NCBI GenBank assembly: GCA_902462525.1
Contig: CABQCA010000002.1
Location: forward strand, 1-53,133
Direction: 5' to 3'
DNA length: 53,133 nt
Origin: an uncultured Porphyromonadaceae bacterium
Lineage (GTDB): Bacteria > Bacteroidota > Bacteroidia > Bacteroidales > Muribaculaceae
A program made the translations under genes and the position numbers. Of the stretch, positions 5,655 through 14,962 are shown one piece after another. Under the pieces are notes generated by a model that saw only the letters and a list, made by a program, of their open reading frames with translations, did no database searches and was not told the origin of the DNA. Each line of letters starts with the position of its first letter. Within the stretch, counting starts at the first letter, position 1.

Positions 5655-8027
5655 GTGAAGCAGAAACTGTTAAGGCGGATTGTTCCTATGGTCGTGGCGG
5701 CGGTTGCCGCTGCGGCGCTTGCGGCGTGCAGTGCGGTGAAGCATGTGCCTGATGGGGAGTTTCTGCTTGATAAGGTGGAGATAAAGACTGATTCTACGGG
5801 CCGCAGCCTCAACACCGAGGAACTTGTGAACTTTCTTCGTCAGACGCCGAACCACAAGGTACTCGGTTTCGCCAAGCTGCAGATGGGCACCTACAATCTG
5901 TCGGGCGCCGACACCACGAAGTGGTACAACCGCTGGCTGCGCCGTCTGGGTCAGGCGCCTGTGATCTACGACGCTGAGCTGACGGAGGCTTCGCGCCGTC
6001 AGCTTGTGCAGGCGCTTGTGAACCGCGGCTATCTCGACGCGCAGGTTGAGGTCGACACAGTGCTGTCGCCCAAAGGCAAGCGCATTGAGGTGCGCTATCT
6101 TATCGAGGCCGGTGCGCCTTACCGCATAGCATCGGTCGACTACAACATCGATGATCCTGCCGTGCGCCACATCGTGCTTGCCGATACTTCGGCAGCTGAC
6201 ATTCACCCCGGTATGCCGCTCGACCGCACGGCGCTCGACAACGAACGCGGCCGCATTGCGGCTATTCTGCGTAATGCCGGATATTTTGAGTTCAACCGCG
6301 AATACATCAATTATACAGCCGATACCGTGGCAGGCAGCAAGGACGTAGGGCTGACTCTTAACCTGCGTTCGCCTTCGGTAAATGCCCGGCCGGGCAGCAG
6401 CGGCCGCACAGGGCTTGCCGCTCTTGCCGATACTCTTCTGCGCCTCGATCCGGCGCACCATCGCTATGAGTTCGGACGCGTGGTGTTTGTCATCGACGAC
6501 GGCAAGGCCCGCGACACTGTGGAATACCATGGCAAAACGTTTGTCTTCGGTGCCGACCGCTATCTTAGGCCGCAGACGCTCGACGATATGTGCTACATTG
6601 AACCGGGAAGCGCCTACAGCGCCCGGGCCGTGGAGCGCACTTATGAGGCTCTGGGCCGTCTGTCGATAGTGAAATTCATAAATATAGAGATGCAGCCGGG
6701 GGGCCGCCGCGGAGTCACGGGGCTGCTTGATGCCTATATCTATCTGTCGCGCAATAAGAAACAAGGAATCACCGCCGAGCTCGAGGGCACCAACAGCGAG
6801 GGTGACCTCGGTTTTGGTGTCGGCCTCACTTATCAGCACCGCAATATAGGCCATGGATCCGAAACGCTCACCACGAAGCTGCGCGCATCGTACGAGAGCC
6901 TCTCGGGCGATGTCGACGGCCTTGTGAACAAGCGCTACACCGAGTACGCCGGCGAAGTAGGGCTCACATTCCCGCAGTTCAAATGTCCGTTCCTGTCGAA
7001 ACGACTCAAGCAGCGTTTTCTGGCGTCGACTGAGTTTTCGGTGTCGTTCAACTATCAGGAGAGGCCCGAGTACACGCGAATAATCGCGGGCGCGGCCTGG
7101 AAATGGAAATGGCAGCAGCAACGCACGGGCGAGCTGAAGCGTCAGGTTTTCGAGCTTGTCGATGTGAACTATGTGCGTCTTCCGCGGTCGACTATCAATT
7201 TCATCGATCAGGTGGCTCCAAGCAATCCGCTGCTGCGCTACAGCTACGAGGACCACTTCATAGTCCGTATGGGCTACACCTACAGCCATACCAACCGCCG
7301 GGTGGCCACGGCGGCAGTCAATGCTTTCGCTGTCCAGCCCTATGTGACAAGTCTGCGTGTGTCGGCCGAGACTGCCGGCAACCTACTCTACGGTATCTCG
7401 AACCTCATAGGGCAGCGGCGCTCCGACGGTGTCTACAAGGTGCTCGGCATTCAGTATGCTCAGTATGTGAAAGGCGAGTTCGACTACACCTATACCCGCA
7501 ATTTCAACTCGCGCAACGCGCTGTCGGTCCACGGCGGTTTCGGCATAGCTGTGCCCTATGGAAACTCGACCATGGTGCCCTTCGAAAAACGATTTTATGC
7601 CGGGGGGGCGAACAGTGTCCGCGGCTGGGGCGTGCGTACTCTCGGCCCCGGTGCGTACGACGCCCGCAATTCTGTGACCGACTTCATAAACCAGTGCGGC
7701 GACATTCGCCTTGATCTCAGCCTGGAATACCGTGCCAAACTGTTCTGGGTGTTCGAAGGCGCATTTTTTATCGATGCCGGCAATATCTGGACCATACGCA
7801 ACTACGAGAATCAGCCCGGAGGCGAGTTCAAGTTTGGTAAGTTCTACAAGCAGATTGCGGCGGCCTATGGTGTGGGCCTTCGCATGGACTTCACATATTT
7901 TCTCCTTCGTTTCGACCTCGGTCTAAAGGCCCACAATCCGGCACGCGGGCAGGAAGCATGGCCTCTCTTTCATCCCCGCTGGGGCCGTGATGCCAATTTC
8001 CATTTCGCCGTCGGTTATCCGTTCTGA
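5655..8027 (+). CDS. tamL: TamL: lipoprotein TamA/BamA-family outer-membrane assembly protein
   Basis: A 790-aa Omp85-family protein. The N-terminus is a lipoprotein signal with lipobox LAAC (residues 21-24) followed by SAVKHVPDGEFLLDKVEI, characteristic of the Bacteroidetes lipidated TamA variant, TamL. Residues about 35-370 form POTRA-like repeats. The rest is a beta-barrel with the YGNSTMVPFEKRFYAGG... region containing the conserved GGANSVRGW motif, ending in Phe as outer-membrane barrels do. TamL works with TamB in outer-membrane biogenesis; no tamB is in the window. The start is GTG at 5655. It ends 7 nt from the convergent trkA gene, with no room for a separate terminator. Confidence 0.9.
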   Translation: MKQKLLRRIVPMVVAAVAAAALAACSAVKHVPDGEFLLDKVEIKTDSTGRSLNTEELVNFLRQTPNHKVLGFAKLQMGTYNLSGADTTKWYNRWLRRLGQAPVIYDAELTEASRRQLVQALVNRGYLDAQVEVDTVLSPKGKRIEVRYLIEAGAPYRIASVDYNIDDPAVRHIVLADTSAADIHPGMPLDRTALDNERGRIAAILRNAGYFEFNREYINYTADTVAGSKDVGLTLNLRSPSVNARPGSSGRTGLAALADTLLRLDPAHHRYEFGRVVFVIDDGKARDTVEYHGKTFVFGADRYLRPQTLDDMCYIEPGSAYSARAVERTYEALGRLSIVKFINIEMQPGGRRGVTGLLDAYIYLSRNKKQGITAELEGTNSEGDLGFGVGLTYQHRNIGHGSETLTTKLRASYESLSGDVDGLVNKRYTEYAGEVGLTFPQFKCPFLSKRLKQRFLASTEFSVSFNYQERPEYTRIIAGAAWKWKWQQQRTGELKRQVFELVDVNYVRLPRSTINFIDQVAPSNPLLRYSYEDHFIVRMGYTYSHTNRRVATAAVNAFAVQPYVTSLRVSAETAGNLLYGISNLIGQRRSDGVYKVLGIQYAQYVKGEFDYTYTRNFNSRNALSVHGGFGIAVPYGNSTMVPFEKRFYAGGANSVRGWGVRTLGPGAYDARNSVTDFINQCGDIRLDLSLEYRAKLFWVFEGAFFIDAGNIWTIRNYENQPGGEFKFGKFYKQIAAAYGVGLRMDFTYFLLRFDLGLKAHNPARGQEAWPLFHPRWGRDANFHFAVGYPF

Positions 8028-8034
8028 TTCTCTG

Positions 8035-8715
8035 CTATTCGCTCAGGAAGGCGTGCAGGTTGCGGCGTGTGCCGTAGAGGGTAATGGTGTCGTTATCGGC
8101 AACGGTGGTATCGGGCTGTATGTCGAGGATTTTCTGAGCGGGCCGTTCGATGCCGAGGATATTTCGGCGTGCCTCGGGGCGTGTGGCGGCGATGAAGGTG
8201 AGTCCGTAGCGTCCGCGGAAATCGATTTCGGAGTATTTGAGTCCCAAAATGAATACGGGAGCCCTCAGGCTTGCCACAATGCTGCCGTCGCCCACGTCGA
8301 GGGTACGTATGGCCGAGCCCAGTTCCATTTCGTGCGTGAGGTCGGCGGCGGCCCGCTGTTCCGGTGTGATGATGCGGTCGATTTCGAAGCTTTCGAGAAT
8401 CGACTCATGCAGTTTGTCGATGGCACGGGCGTAGATGTGCTTCACTCCGGCTTTTTTCAGCAGAGCCACGGTGCGGATGCTGGCGCCGAAATTTTCGCCT
8501 ATAGCAACAATCACAAGGTCGACATTGTCGAGCGGCAGCACCGACAGCGCCGATTCCTCGGTGGAGTCAATGATGTAAACGGTCGATATGTAGTCTTTGA
8601 CGGCATCGATGTGACTTTGCTTTATGTCGACGCCAATCACTTCGTGGCCCATGTCGGTGAGGTCGCGGGCAAGATTCTCGCCGTATATTCCGAGTCCTAT
8701 TATAATGTAACGCAT
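8035..8715 (-). CDS. trkA: TrkA/KtrA-type K+ channel regulatory subunit
   Basis: A 226-aa cytoplasmic RCK protein. The N-terminal Rossmann fold opens with IIGLGIYGENLARDL (GxGxxG) and has an acidic residue at the end of strand 2 (VDIKQSH), as needed to bind NAD(H) or ATP. The C-terminal part (about 140-226) is a TrkA-C ligand domain. It gates the TrkH/KtrB pore encoded just upstream, with a 28-nt gap and the same strand. Length matches single-RCK KtrA proteins, not the double-length enterobacterial TrkA. Confidence 0.9.
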   Translation of the reverse strand: MRYIIIGLGIYGENLARDLTDMGHEVIGVDIKQSHIDAVKDYISTVYIIDSTEESALSVLPLDNVDLVIVAIGENFGASIRTVALLKKAGVKHIYARAIDKLHESILESFEIDRIITPEQRAAADLTHEMELGSAIRTLDVGDGSIVASLRAPVFILGLKYSEIDFRGRYGLTFIAATRPEARRNILGIERPAQKILDIQPDTTVADNDTITLYGTRRNLHAFLSE

Positions 8716-8743
8716 GGTATGGTGTATTGCTGTGTTTGCGGGG

Positions 8744-10585
8744 TCAGTTGATTATTATGTCGTCGGCGGGCAGGTGTGCAGAGGGGTCGCGGTGTGAACC
8801 GGCAATGCCGCTCAACACCGATATAATACCCACGCGGCCAAGGAACATGGCTGTAGCGAGCACCATTTTAGAAACGTCGCTCAGTTCGGGGGTGATGCCG
8901 AGCGACAGGCCTACTGTTGTGATGGCCGAGAAACACTCGAACATTACTCCCGGGAACGGCAGCTCGGGCTGGAGTATCATTATAACGGCGGAATACACAA
9001 GCACTGCCACAATCGACAGTGCCACCACGGCGTTGGCGCGGCGCACCGATACCAGGGCTATGTTCCGGCCCATGGCAGTGACACCCTTGTAGCCGAAAAC
9101 GATGGAGCGCAGGTTGAAGAACACAGCCATCATGGTGTTTACCTTGATGCCGCCGCCCATCGACTGCGACGAGCAGCCTACCCACATTAGAAACATCATT
9201 ATCAGGAATGTAGCGTGTGAGAACGCTGACAGCGGCATGGACCCGAAGCCGGCAGTACGCGGTGTGGCAGAGTTGAACACCGACTGCACAATCTTGTCGG
9301 TAAGGCTCATGCCGGCGAGGGCGTGGTCATATTCAAGGAGGAAGAACAGCAGCGAACCGCCGGCGAAGAGCACTGCGGTAGCCACAATCACAAGTTTGGT
9401 GTTAAGATCGTAGATATGCCGGCGGCGCCCGGTGTATTCCTTTCCGATTATGCAGTACCGGAGGCGGCGTAAGTACTCCGCGGCAGCATCCTTGAAATTC
9501 ACGAGGTTGGGGAATCCGATGCCCCCTGCGAGAATCAGAACGGTCATCACCAGATAGATGGCGCCTCCTGAGTGCAGCAGGGCCGGTGTCTGAAGTCCAT
9601 CGGGCAGGGTGGTGAACCCGCCGTTGCAGAAGCCCGACACCGAGTGAAAAATAGCGAAGAATATTCGTTTCTGCGGTTCGTCGAAAAGGCTTTCGGGTGT
9701 GGCGAAGTAGACTGCCGCGGCACCGACGGCCTCGATTGTGAGAGTGATGCCGAGGATGTAGAGAAGCACAGGTGCCAGACGGCTCATGCTTTTTGAGTAG
9801 ATGAAGTCGCGCATCAGCAACTGGTTGTAGATGCTCGAGCGTCCGCTGAAAAACAGAGCGAAAAAGCTTGTGAACGTCAGCACCCCGAGGGCGCCTATCT
9901 GCATGAGCACCATCACCACGAGCCAGCCAAGAGGAGTGTACTGCGTTGCAAGGTCGACTGTGGTGAGGCCCGTCATGCTCACGGCGCTTGCTGCTAAAAA
10001 GAGGGAATCGACATACGACACCGTGCCGACCGTGCAACGAGGCATGGCCAGCACGAACGAGCCTATGAAAATAAAGAACAGAAAACTGACCGACAGAATC
10101 AGCGACGGGTTCAGACGTCGCGACAGCAGCCACATGATGCCGTAGCATATTTCGGCCAGCGAGTATAAGGCAAGCACGGCGTAGACATAGTAGCGGCTGT
10201 GGAAAAAGTGGAGCACGTTTCCGAGGGTGTCGGAGTGGTGAGGAAAAATCAGCGGCACCACCGTGAGAAGCATGGCGCCGTCGAATATTTTTTTCAGAAT
10301 GTGGCTGTGAGAGTAGACACTGCCGAACCGGAACACAAGGTTAAAAACGATGCTTGCCAGAAACACCGTCTGTGCCGTGCCGAGGATTCGGATTATCACC
10401 GCCCGGCTTACGGAACGGCTGTCGAAGCCGCTTCGGATAATCAGCGCGGTCAGAGCTGCCAGCGATGCCGCGAACACCAGCACCGTCATTACCGAGCCGA
10501 TAGTGCGCACAACGTTGCCGAAACGGTAGGCGAGCCGTTTGCTGTCGGGCGAGCGGCGTCTGAGATAGCGCAGTAGGTTCCTCAT
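8744..10585 (-). CDS. trkH: TrkH/KtrB-family potassium uptake protein
   Basis: A 613-aa integral membrane protein with repeated membrane-pore-membrane units. Selectivity-filter-like segments are visible as SAVSMTGLTTVD, SVSGFCNGGFTT, SATPRTAGFGS and SAITTVGLSLG, each with the conserved central Gly. An extra N-terminal block of about 150 residues with several membrane helices precedes the pore repeats. It mediates Na+- or H+-coupled, or gated, K+ uptake at the inner membrane with the downstream trkA protein. It follows the META-domain gene by 29 nt. Confidence 0.9.
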   Translation of the reverse strand: MRNLLRYLRRRSPDSKRLAYRFGNVVRTIGSVMTVLVFAASLAALTALIIRSGFDSRSVSRAVIIRILGTAQTVFLASIVFNLVFRFGSVYSHSHILKKIFDGAMLLTVVPLIFPHHSDTLGNVLHFFHSRYYVYAVLALYSLAEICYGIMWLLSRRLNPSLILSVSFLFFIFIGSFVLAMPRCTVGTVSYVDSLFLAASAVSMTGLTTVDLATQYTPLGWLVVMVLMQIGALGVLTFTSFFALFFSGRSSIYNQLLMRDFIYSKSMSRLAPVLLYILGITLTIEAVGAAAVYFATPESLFDEPQKRIFFAIFHSVSGFCNGGFTTLPDGLQTPALLHSGGAIYLVMTVLILAGGIGFPNLVNFKDAAAEYLRRLRYCIIGKEYTGRRRHIYDLNTKLVIVATAVLFAGGSLLFFLLEYDHALAGMSLTDKIVQSVFNSATPRTAGFGSMPLSAFSHATFLIMMFLMWVGCSSQSMGGGIKVNTMMAVFFNLRSIVFGYKGVTAMGRNIALVSVRRANAVVALSIVAVLVYSAVIMILQPELPFPGVMFECFSAITTVGLSLGITPELSDVSKMVLATAMFLGRVGIISVLSGIAGSHRDPSAHLPADDIIIN

Positions 10586-10614
10586 TCCGCATTTCTACCG
10601 CATGGTGCGGGGTG

Positions 10615-11526
10615 TCAGTCGTTCTGTTCGGGCAACGGTATGCGTTTGAGGGTCATAAGCTGACGTCCCTTGCGGTCGAGAATCAGAACAGAGTTTTCTT
10701 TCTTGCCTTCTATGGCTGTGGCGGCTTCTTCGAGGGCCACGAGCATGGCGGTCTCCTGAGCGCTGTCGGGACAAGCCATTCTTGTCACGCCCATGTTGCT
10801 GAAATCAATAGCATTGGTGCGTGTGGGGTCGATGTAGAGAGTGCCGTTGAAGTAGTTGCAGCCTGTGTTGCCGTGTACTTTCAGCTCGGCGATGTCAATG
10901 AAAATATTGCACTCCTCGTTGGTCACCGGCTTGCCGTTGATGCTTGTCACCTGCCAGTTTCCGTTCAGGAATTCCATGTTGTGGCGGCGCAGAGTGAGTG
11001 CAGTTTTTCCCTCGTTGTTTTTGAGATTTATGTATGTTTCGTTGCCCAAGTGCTGAGTTTCGGCGGTATAGGTGCTGTTATCGTTGATGCAGGCGGCGAT
11101 AGCATCGGCATACGGTATGTCGGGACATAGTTTCATTGTCGTGGCGGTGTGGGCGAACGAAAGCTTTCCGTCGCTTCTGAGCACATAGTCACCGTTTATG
11201 ATATTGCAGCCGTCGGAAGCGTAGAAGCGTCCTTTCGCCGGTTCGAAAAAGAAGTAGGGCATGTTTTCGTCCTCAGCGATTTTAGTGTTTCCGACGCCTG
11301 TAATCTGCCACTGGCCTCCGCCGAGTTCCTCGTCGGAGGGCCGTTCGCCGTCAGGTGTGCGCGGGGCTTCTTTCCTGTCTTTTTTATGTTTGTTTTTCTT
11401 GTTCTTGGGTGCTTTAACTTCGTTTGTGGCGACTTCGGAATCGGTGCGTCCGGTGCGGTGGAACACCGAGCACGACGAGCAGATCATCATGGCCGCGAGG
11501 GCGGCGCTTAATATAGATATTTTCAT
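10615..11526 (-). CDS. META-domain (HslJ-like) lipoprotein, two tandem domains
   Basis: I start this at the ATG at 11526, giving 303 aa beginning MKISILSAALAAMMICSSCS, a lipoprotein signal with lipobox near CSSC. The longer open frame upstream has no signal and overlaps the promoter region of ilvA. After a Lys-rich linker (residues about 30-55) two META/DUF306 domains follow. Each has a tryptophan strand (GGQWQITGV and NGNWQVTSI) and a GCN element (SDGCNIINGDY and NTGCNYFNGTL). HslJ-type META domains are linked to envelope stress; no enzymatic role is known. It is the first gene of a likely META-trkH-trkA unit. Confidence 0.8.
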   Translation of the reverse strand: MKISILSAALAAMMICSSCSVFHRTGRTDSEVATNEVKAPKNKKNKHKKDRKEAPRTPDGERPSDEELGGGQWQITGVGNTKIAEDENMPYFFFEPAKGRFYASDGCNIINGDYVLRSDGKLSFAHTATTMKLCPDIPYADAIAACINDNSTYTAETQHLGNETYINLKNNEGKTALTLRRHNMEFLNGNWQVTSINGKPVTNEECNIFIDIAELKVHGNTGCNYFNGTLYIDPTRTNAIDFSNMGVTRMACPDSAQETAMLVALEEAATAIEGKKENSVLILDRKGRQLMTLKRIPLPEQND

Positions 11527-11630
11527 GTTTTCGGTTTTATAATCGTTTAAGTGGAAACACCCGGGGCCGGCGCTTTGTTCTCGCCGGCGAAGCAGTTCAC
11601 GCTGTAAAGATATATAAATTTCGGCAAACT

Positions 11631-11662
11631 TTTGGTGGGTTGTCCAAAAAAGCTTAATTTTG
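11631..11662 (+). promoter_or_regulatory. Promoter of ilvA
   Basis: TTTG at 11631-11634, a 20-nt spacer and TAATTTTG at 11655-11662 give an exact Bacteroidetes -33/-7 promoter. Transcription should start near 11668, leaving a leader of about 25 nt before the ilvA ATG at 11693. Confidence 0.75.
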
Positions 11663-11692
11663 TCTGTATTGTCTTTCTGACATATTAGAACT

Positions 11693-12895
11693 ATGGAAAA
11701 ACTTGAAATCAGCGAAATATTCAATGCCGCAGCCGTTCTCAAAGGAGTGGCCCGCAAAACCGCTATCATTCCGGCTCCGAAAATCAATCCCGAGTCAGAA
11801 ATATTTCTGAAAACCGAAAATCTGCAGCTCACGGGTTCGTTCAAACTCCGCGGAGCCTACTACAAAATCTCGCAGCTCACCGACGAGGAGAAAGCGCGCG
11901 GTGTGATAGCATGTTCGGCCGGCAATCACGCTCAGGGCGTGGCTCTTGGTGCCACTCACAACGGCATCAAATCGCTAATCTGTCTTCCCGCCGGTGCTCC
12001 CATCTCGAAAGTGGAGGCTACAAAGGGCTATGGCGCCGAAGTGTGTCTGGTGCAGGGTGTCTACGACGATGCCTACGCCCGTGCGGTCGAACTGCAGAAA
12101 GAGTTCGGCTATAGTTTCGTGCACCCTTTCGACGACCCCAAGGTGATAGCAGGCCAGGGTACCATCGGTCTTGAAATCCTCGAACAGATGCCCGATGTTC
12201 AGGCCGTAATCGTGCCTATCGGCGGCGGCGGCCTGATATCGGGTGTGGCTTTCGCCATAAAGACACTGCGTCCCGATGTGAAAGTCTACGGCGTGCAGAG
12301 CACCGGCGCGCCCTCTATGGCAGCTTCGCTCAAAGAAGGCAAGCTGTGCCATCTCAACGATGTGTCGACAATCGCCGACGGTATCGCTGTAAAGGAACCC
12401 GGCGTCAACACCTTCGAGATTTGCAACAAATACGTCGACGAGGTTGTGACCGTGAGCGACGATGAAATCGCCGCCGCAATTCTTGCCCTTATCGAACAGC
12501 AGAAACTCGTGGCCGAAGGCGCAGGAGCCGTTGCTGTTGCAGCCGCCATGTTCAACAAAGTGCCGGTCAAGGGTCTCAAGACAGTCTGTCTGGTATCGGG
12601 CGGAAATATCGATGTGAACACTCTCAGCCGTGTCATCACCCGAGGTCTTAACAAAAGCGGCCGCAACTACACTTTCATCATCGATCTTCCCGACAAGCCC
12701 GGACAGCTGTCCAATGTATGCAAGATTCTTGGCGATCTCGGAGGTAATATCCTGGCTGTGAACCACGAACGTATAAATTCCAGCTCCGAAATCAACGGCT
12801 GTACTATCCGAGTGGAACTCGAAACACGCGATACACAGCACATAGGCCAGCTCCGCGATGCCCTTGTTGCCGCCGGCTATAAGGTGATGAACTGA
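11693..12895 (+). CDS. ilvA: Threonine ammonia-lyase with C-terminal ACT domain
   Basis: A 400-aa PLP enzyme that deaminates L-threonine to 2-oxobutanoate and ammonia. The PLP lysine is Lys51 in GSFKLRGA. The phosphate-binding glycine loop is PIGGGGLISG, and SGGN near residue 300 is also conserved. Residues about 325-400 form an ACT-like domain (TFIIDLPDKPGQLSNVCKIL), so allosteric control by an amino acid is plausible. Length matches the shorter, TdcB/YgkB-type threonine dehydratases with ACT, not E. coli IlvA with two ACT-like units. It probably leads an operon with the following peptidase gene, 33 nt downstream. Confidence 0.9.
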   Translation: MEKLEISEIFNAAAVLKGVARKTAIIPAPKINPESEIFLKTENLQLTGSFKLRGAYYKISQLTDEEKARGVIACSAGNHAQGVALGATHNGIKSLICLPAGAPISKVEATKGYGAEVCLVQGVYDDAYARAVELQKEFGYSFVHPFDDPKVIAGQGTIGLEILEQMPDVQAVIVPIGGGGLISGVAFAIKTLRPDVKVYGVQSTGAPSMAASLKEGKLCHLNDVSTIADGIAVKEPGVNTFEICNKYVDEVVTVSDDEIAAAILALIEQQKLVAEGAGAVAVAAAMFNKVPVKGLKTVCLVSGGNIDVNTLSRVITRGLNKSGRNYTFIIDLPDKPGQLSNVCKILGDLGGNILAVNHERINSSSEINGCTIRVELETRDTQHIGQLRDALVAAGYKVMN

Positions 12896-12928
12896 TTTCA
12901 TAATTTCCTAATCTCCCGACTTCCTTAT

Positions 12929-14131
12929 ATGAGACTTCCAGCTATCATTATTGCAACCGCCTGCGTGCTTCCCGTTGTGGCCCAGGAGCCTGCCGACAGC
13001 GTTGCCGCGGACACTGCTTTTGTGTTCACCGACATCGTGACTATCCCTACAACTTCCGTCAAAGACCAGAACAAATCGGGCACATGCTGGTGTTTCGCCG
13101 GCACTTCATATTTTGAGGACGAAATCCGCCGGCTCGGCGGCGACTCGCTCGACCTTTCCGAAATGTTCACCGTGCGCCACTGTTACACCGATAAAGCCGA
13201 CAAGTACGTGCGAATGTACGGTCAGGCGAATTTCGCTGCCGGCGGCTCGCTAATGGACGTTCCTTATGTATGGAAACGCTACGGCGCAGTTCCCGAGGAA
13301 GTTTATCGCGGTCTCGAGTATGGTGAGGACAAGCACGTGCATGGCGAACTCGACGGCATACTCAAGGCATATGTCGACGTGATTGTCAAGAAACCTAACA
13401 AAAAAATCTCCAAAGCCTGGAAAAAAGGCTACGAGGGAGTGCTCGACGCCTATATGGGAGAACTTCCCGAAACTTTCGAATACAAAGGTAAAACATACAC
13501 TCCGAAAAGTTTTGCCGAAAGTCTGCCGATCAGACTCGACGACTATGTGGCCCTTACTTCGTTTACACATCACCCCTTCTACGAGCAGTTCGTATTCGAA
13601 GTGCCCGACAACTGGCTCTACGGTCAGTACTATAACCTTCCTCTCGATGAATTCAAGGCTGTTGTCGATAATGCCCTTGAAAACGGCTTTACTCTCGTTT
13701 GGGCTGCCGACGTGAGCGAAGGCGGTTTCAAGTGGACCGACGGGGTGGCTCTCATGCCCAAGGCTAAAGGCGAGGCCGACATGAACGGCACCGAGCTGGC
13801 ACGCTGGGTGAAGCTTTCCGATAAGGAACGCGCCGGAAAGCAGTATGATTTCAAGGCTCCTGTCGAAGAAATAGAAGTGACCCAGGAACTGCGTCAGGAG
13901 ATGTTCGACAATCAGGAGACTACCGACGACCACGGCATGGAGCTTGTCGGTATAGCCAAAGACCAGAAAGGCAACCGCTACTACAAAGTCAAGAACTCAT
14001 GGGACACCAATCAGGTCTACGACGGCTTCTTCTATGTTTCCGAACCATATTTCAAGGCCAAAACCGTCAATATTCTTGTTCATAGAGATGCTATTCCCAA
14101 GGCAATAGCAAAAAAATTAGGACTTAAATGA
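12929..14131 (+). CDS. Exported C1-family cysteine peptidase, bleomycin hydrolase / PepC type
   Basis: A 400-aa papain-fold aminopeptidase related to PepC and bleomycin hydrolase. The catalytic triad is visible: Cys53 in SGTCWCFAG, His335 in DDHGMEL and Asn356 in VKNSWD. Unlike cytosolic PepC it begins with a signal peptide (MRLPAIIIATACVLPVVAQ), so it acts in the periplasm or outside the cell. The oxyanion-type Gln is in VKDQNKSGT. It sits 33 nt after ilvA, and its stop overlaps the next start as ATGA, coupling it to the SPOR-like lipoprotein. Its natural substrates are probably peptides, by family. Confidence 0.88.
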   Translation: MRLPAIIIATACVLPVVAQEPADSVAADTAFVFTDIVTIPTTSVKDQNKSGTCWCFAGTSYFEDEIRRLGGDSLDLSEMFTVRHCYTDKADKYVRMYGQANFAAGGSLMDVPYVWKRYGAVPEEVYRGLEYGEDKHVHGELDGILKAYVDVIVKKPNKKISKAWKKGYEGVLDAYMGELPETFEYKGKTYTPKSFAESLPIRLDDYVALTSFTHHPFYEQFVFEVPDNWLYGQYYNLPLDEFKAVVDNALENGFTLVWAADVSEGGFKWTDGVALMPKAKGEADMNGTELARWVKLSDKERAGKQYDFKAPVEEIEVTQELRQEMFDNQETTDDHGMELVGIAKDQKGNRYYKVKNSWDTNQVYDGFFYVSEPYFKAKTVNILVHRDAIPKAIAKKLGLK

Positions 14132-14637
14132 AAAAACAGATCCTCATTTTGTGCGCCGTGGTACTTCTGGCTTCGGCGTGCAAAACGAGCGAAGCCAACT
14201 ACCGTGCCGCCTACGAAAAAACCATGGAGGCACGCCGAGCTGAGCAGTCGGTCGACTCGACTGTCTACGGCGATGTGCGTCGGCAGGCCACGACCGCCAC
14301 AGTCGAAGTATCGCCAGGTGTCAGCACCGAGGTAGTGTCGCAGCTTGTACGCGTTACCGACGGCGGTGGCGGAATCCGCGAGAATCTGCGCCGCTACTGT
14401 GTGGTCGCCGGGCAGTTCAAGCAGAAATTCAACGCCGTTTCGCTGCGCGACCGCATAGTCGACAAAGGTTACCCGGGTGCCTTCGTCGTCGAAACCGCTG
14501 AGCCTTACTATTATATCGTTGTCGGATCCTACAGCACTGTCCGCGAGGCCTACGATGCCATGCAGATACTGAAAAAAAATCAGCCGGTGCCTATGAAAGC
14601 TCCACTTCCGTTCATCCTTAATGCTACCGTTCGCTGA
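14128..14637 (+). CDS. Lipoprotein with C-terminal SPOR-like domain
   Basis: A 169-aa protein with a lipoprotein signal (MKKQILILCAVVLLASACK, lipobox LASAC/SAC). The C-terminal 75 residues (YCVVAGQFKQKFNAVSLRDR ... YYYIVVGSYSTVREAYDAM) have the repeated beta-alpha-beta pattern of a SPOR domain, which binds denuded peptidoglycan. The middle is Thr/Val-rich and unstructured. Start ATG at 14128 overlaps the upstream peptidase stop (ATGA). The pairing suggests an envelope location for both. A strong terminator follows at 14667-14699. Confidence 0.7.
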   Translation: MKKQILILCAVVLLASACKTSEANYRAAYEKTMEARRAEQSVDSTVYGDVRRQATTATVEVSPGVSTEVVSQLVRVTDGGGGIRENLRRYCVVAGQFKQKFNAVSLRDRIVDKGYPGAFVVETAEPYYYIVVGSYSTVREAYDAMQILKKNQPVPMKAPLPFILNATVR

Positions 14638-14666
14638 AGCCAAGATTTAGTGTTCCGAAATTGTTT

Positions 14667-14699
14667 AAGAGGGCAGGTAACTGTCCTCTTGTTTTTTTT
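14667..14699 (+). terminator. Intrinsic terminator after the SPOR lipoprotein gene
   Basis: Arms 14667-14676 and 14681-14690 pair over 10 bp with one wobble and a GTAA loop, followed by a run of T from 14692. It ends the ilvA-peptidase-lipoprotein unit. Confidence 0.8.
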
Positions 14700-14734
14700 A
14701 CATTTCCTCGACTTTCCCTTCGCCCTTCACTGAA

Positions 14735-14957
14735 TAAAAAAGGTCTTACCCATTTCTACAACGTGTAAAACCTAAGCCGATTGGCGATTAATTCAAGTTG
14801 CCGGTAATTGCCGGCTGTGATTATATCATACTTACTGTTTCGCACCGTGAACTGCTGTGGCCCACTGTCGTCGCGACGTTAGTTGTTGCTGTCGCCTTGG
14901 CTTAGTATTGTAAATAGAATTTGTAAATAAAGGTCTAAGGCAAAGGCAGGTGCTTTG
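14735..14957 (-). ncRNA. Candidate free-standing structured RNA, about 220 nt
   Basis: The 372-base gap 14638-15009 contains, besides the terminator at 14667-14699, an exact leftward promoter (14963-14994) and no gene on that strand. The transcript would end in a terminator hairpin (plus-strand arms 14741-14749 and 14765-14773, one wobble) followed by U residues from 14740 down. Inside, nested helices are visible: 14772-14778 with 14899-14905 and 14783-14787 with 14892-14896. Local hairpins lie at 14800-14815 and 14869-14878. One strand of the terminator overlaps the first helix by two bases. I cannot assign a family: no tmRNA tag, RNase P or SRP signature is present. It could be a 6S-type or other housekeeping RNA. 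Confidence 0.6.
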
Positions 14958-14962
14958 TGATG

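Noticed and set aside
5670..7289. Long minus-strand open frame (539 codons) opposite tamL
   Set aside because: It is rich in His, Arg and Val with no domain pattern and lies entirely opposite a clear Omp85 gene; a GC-driven shadow.
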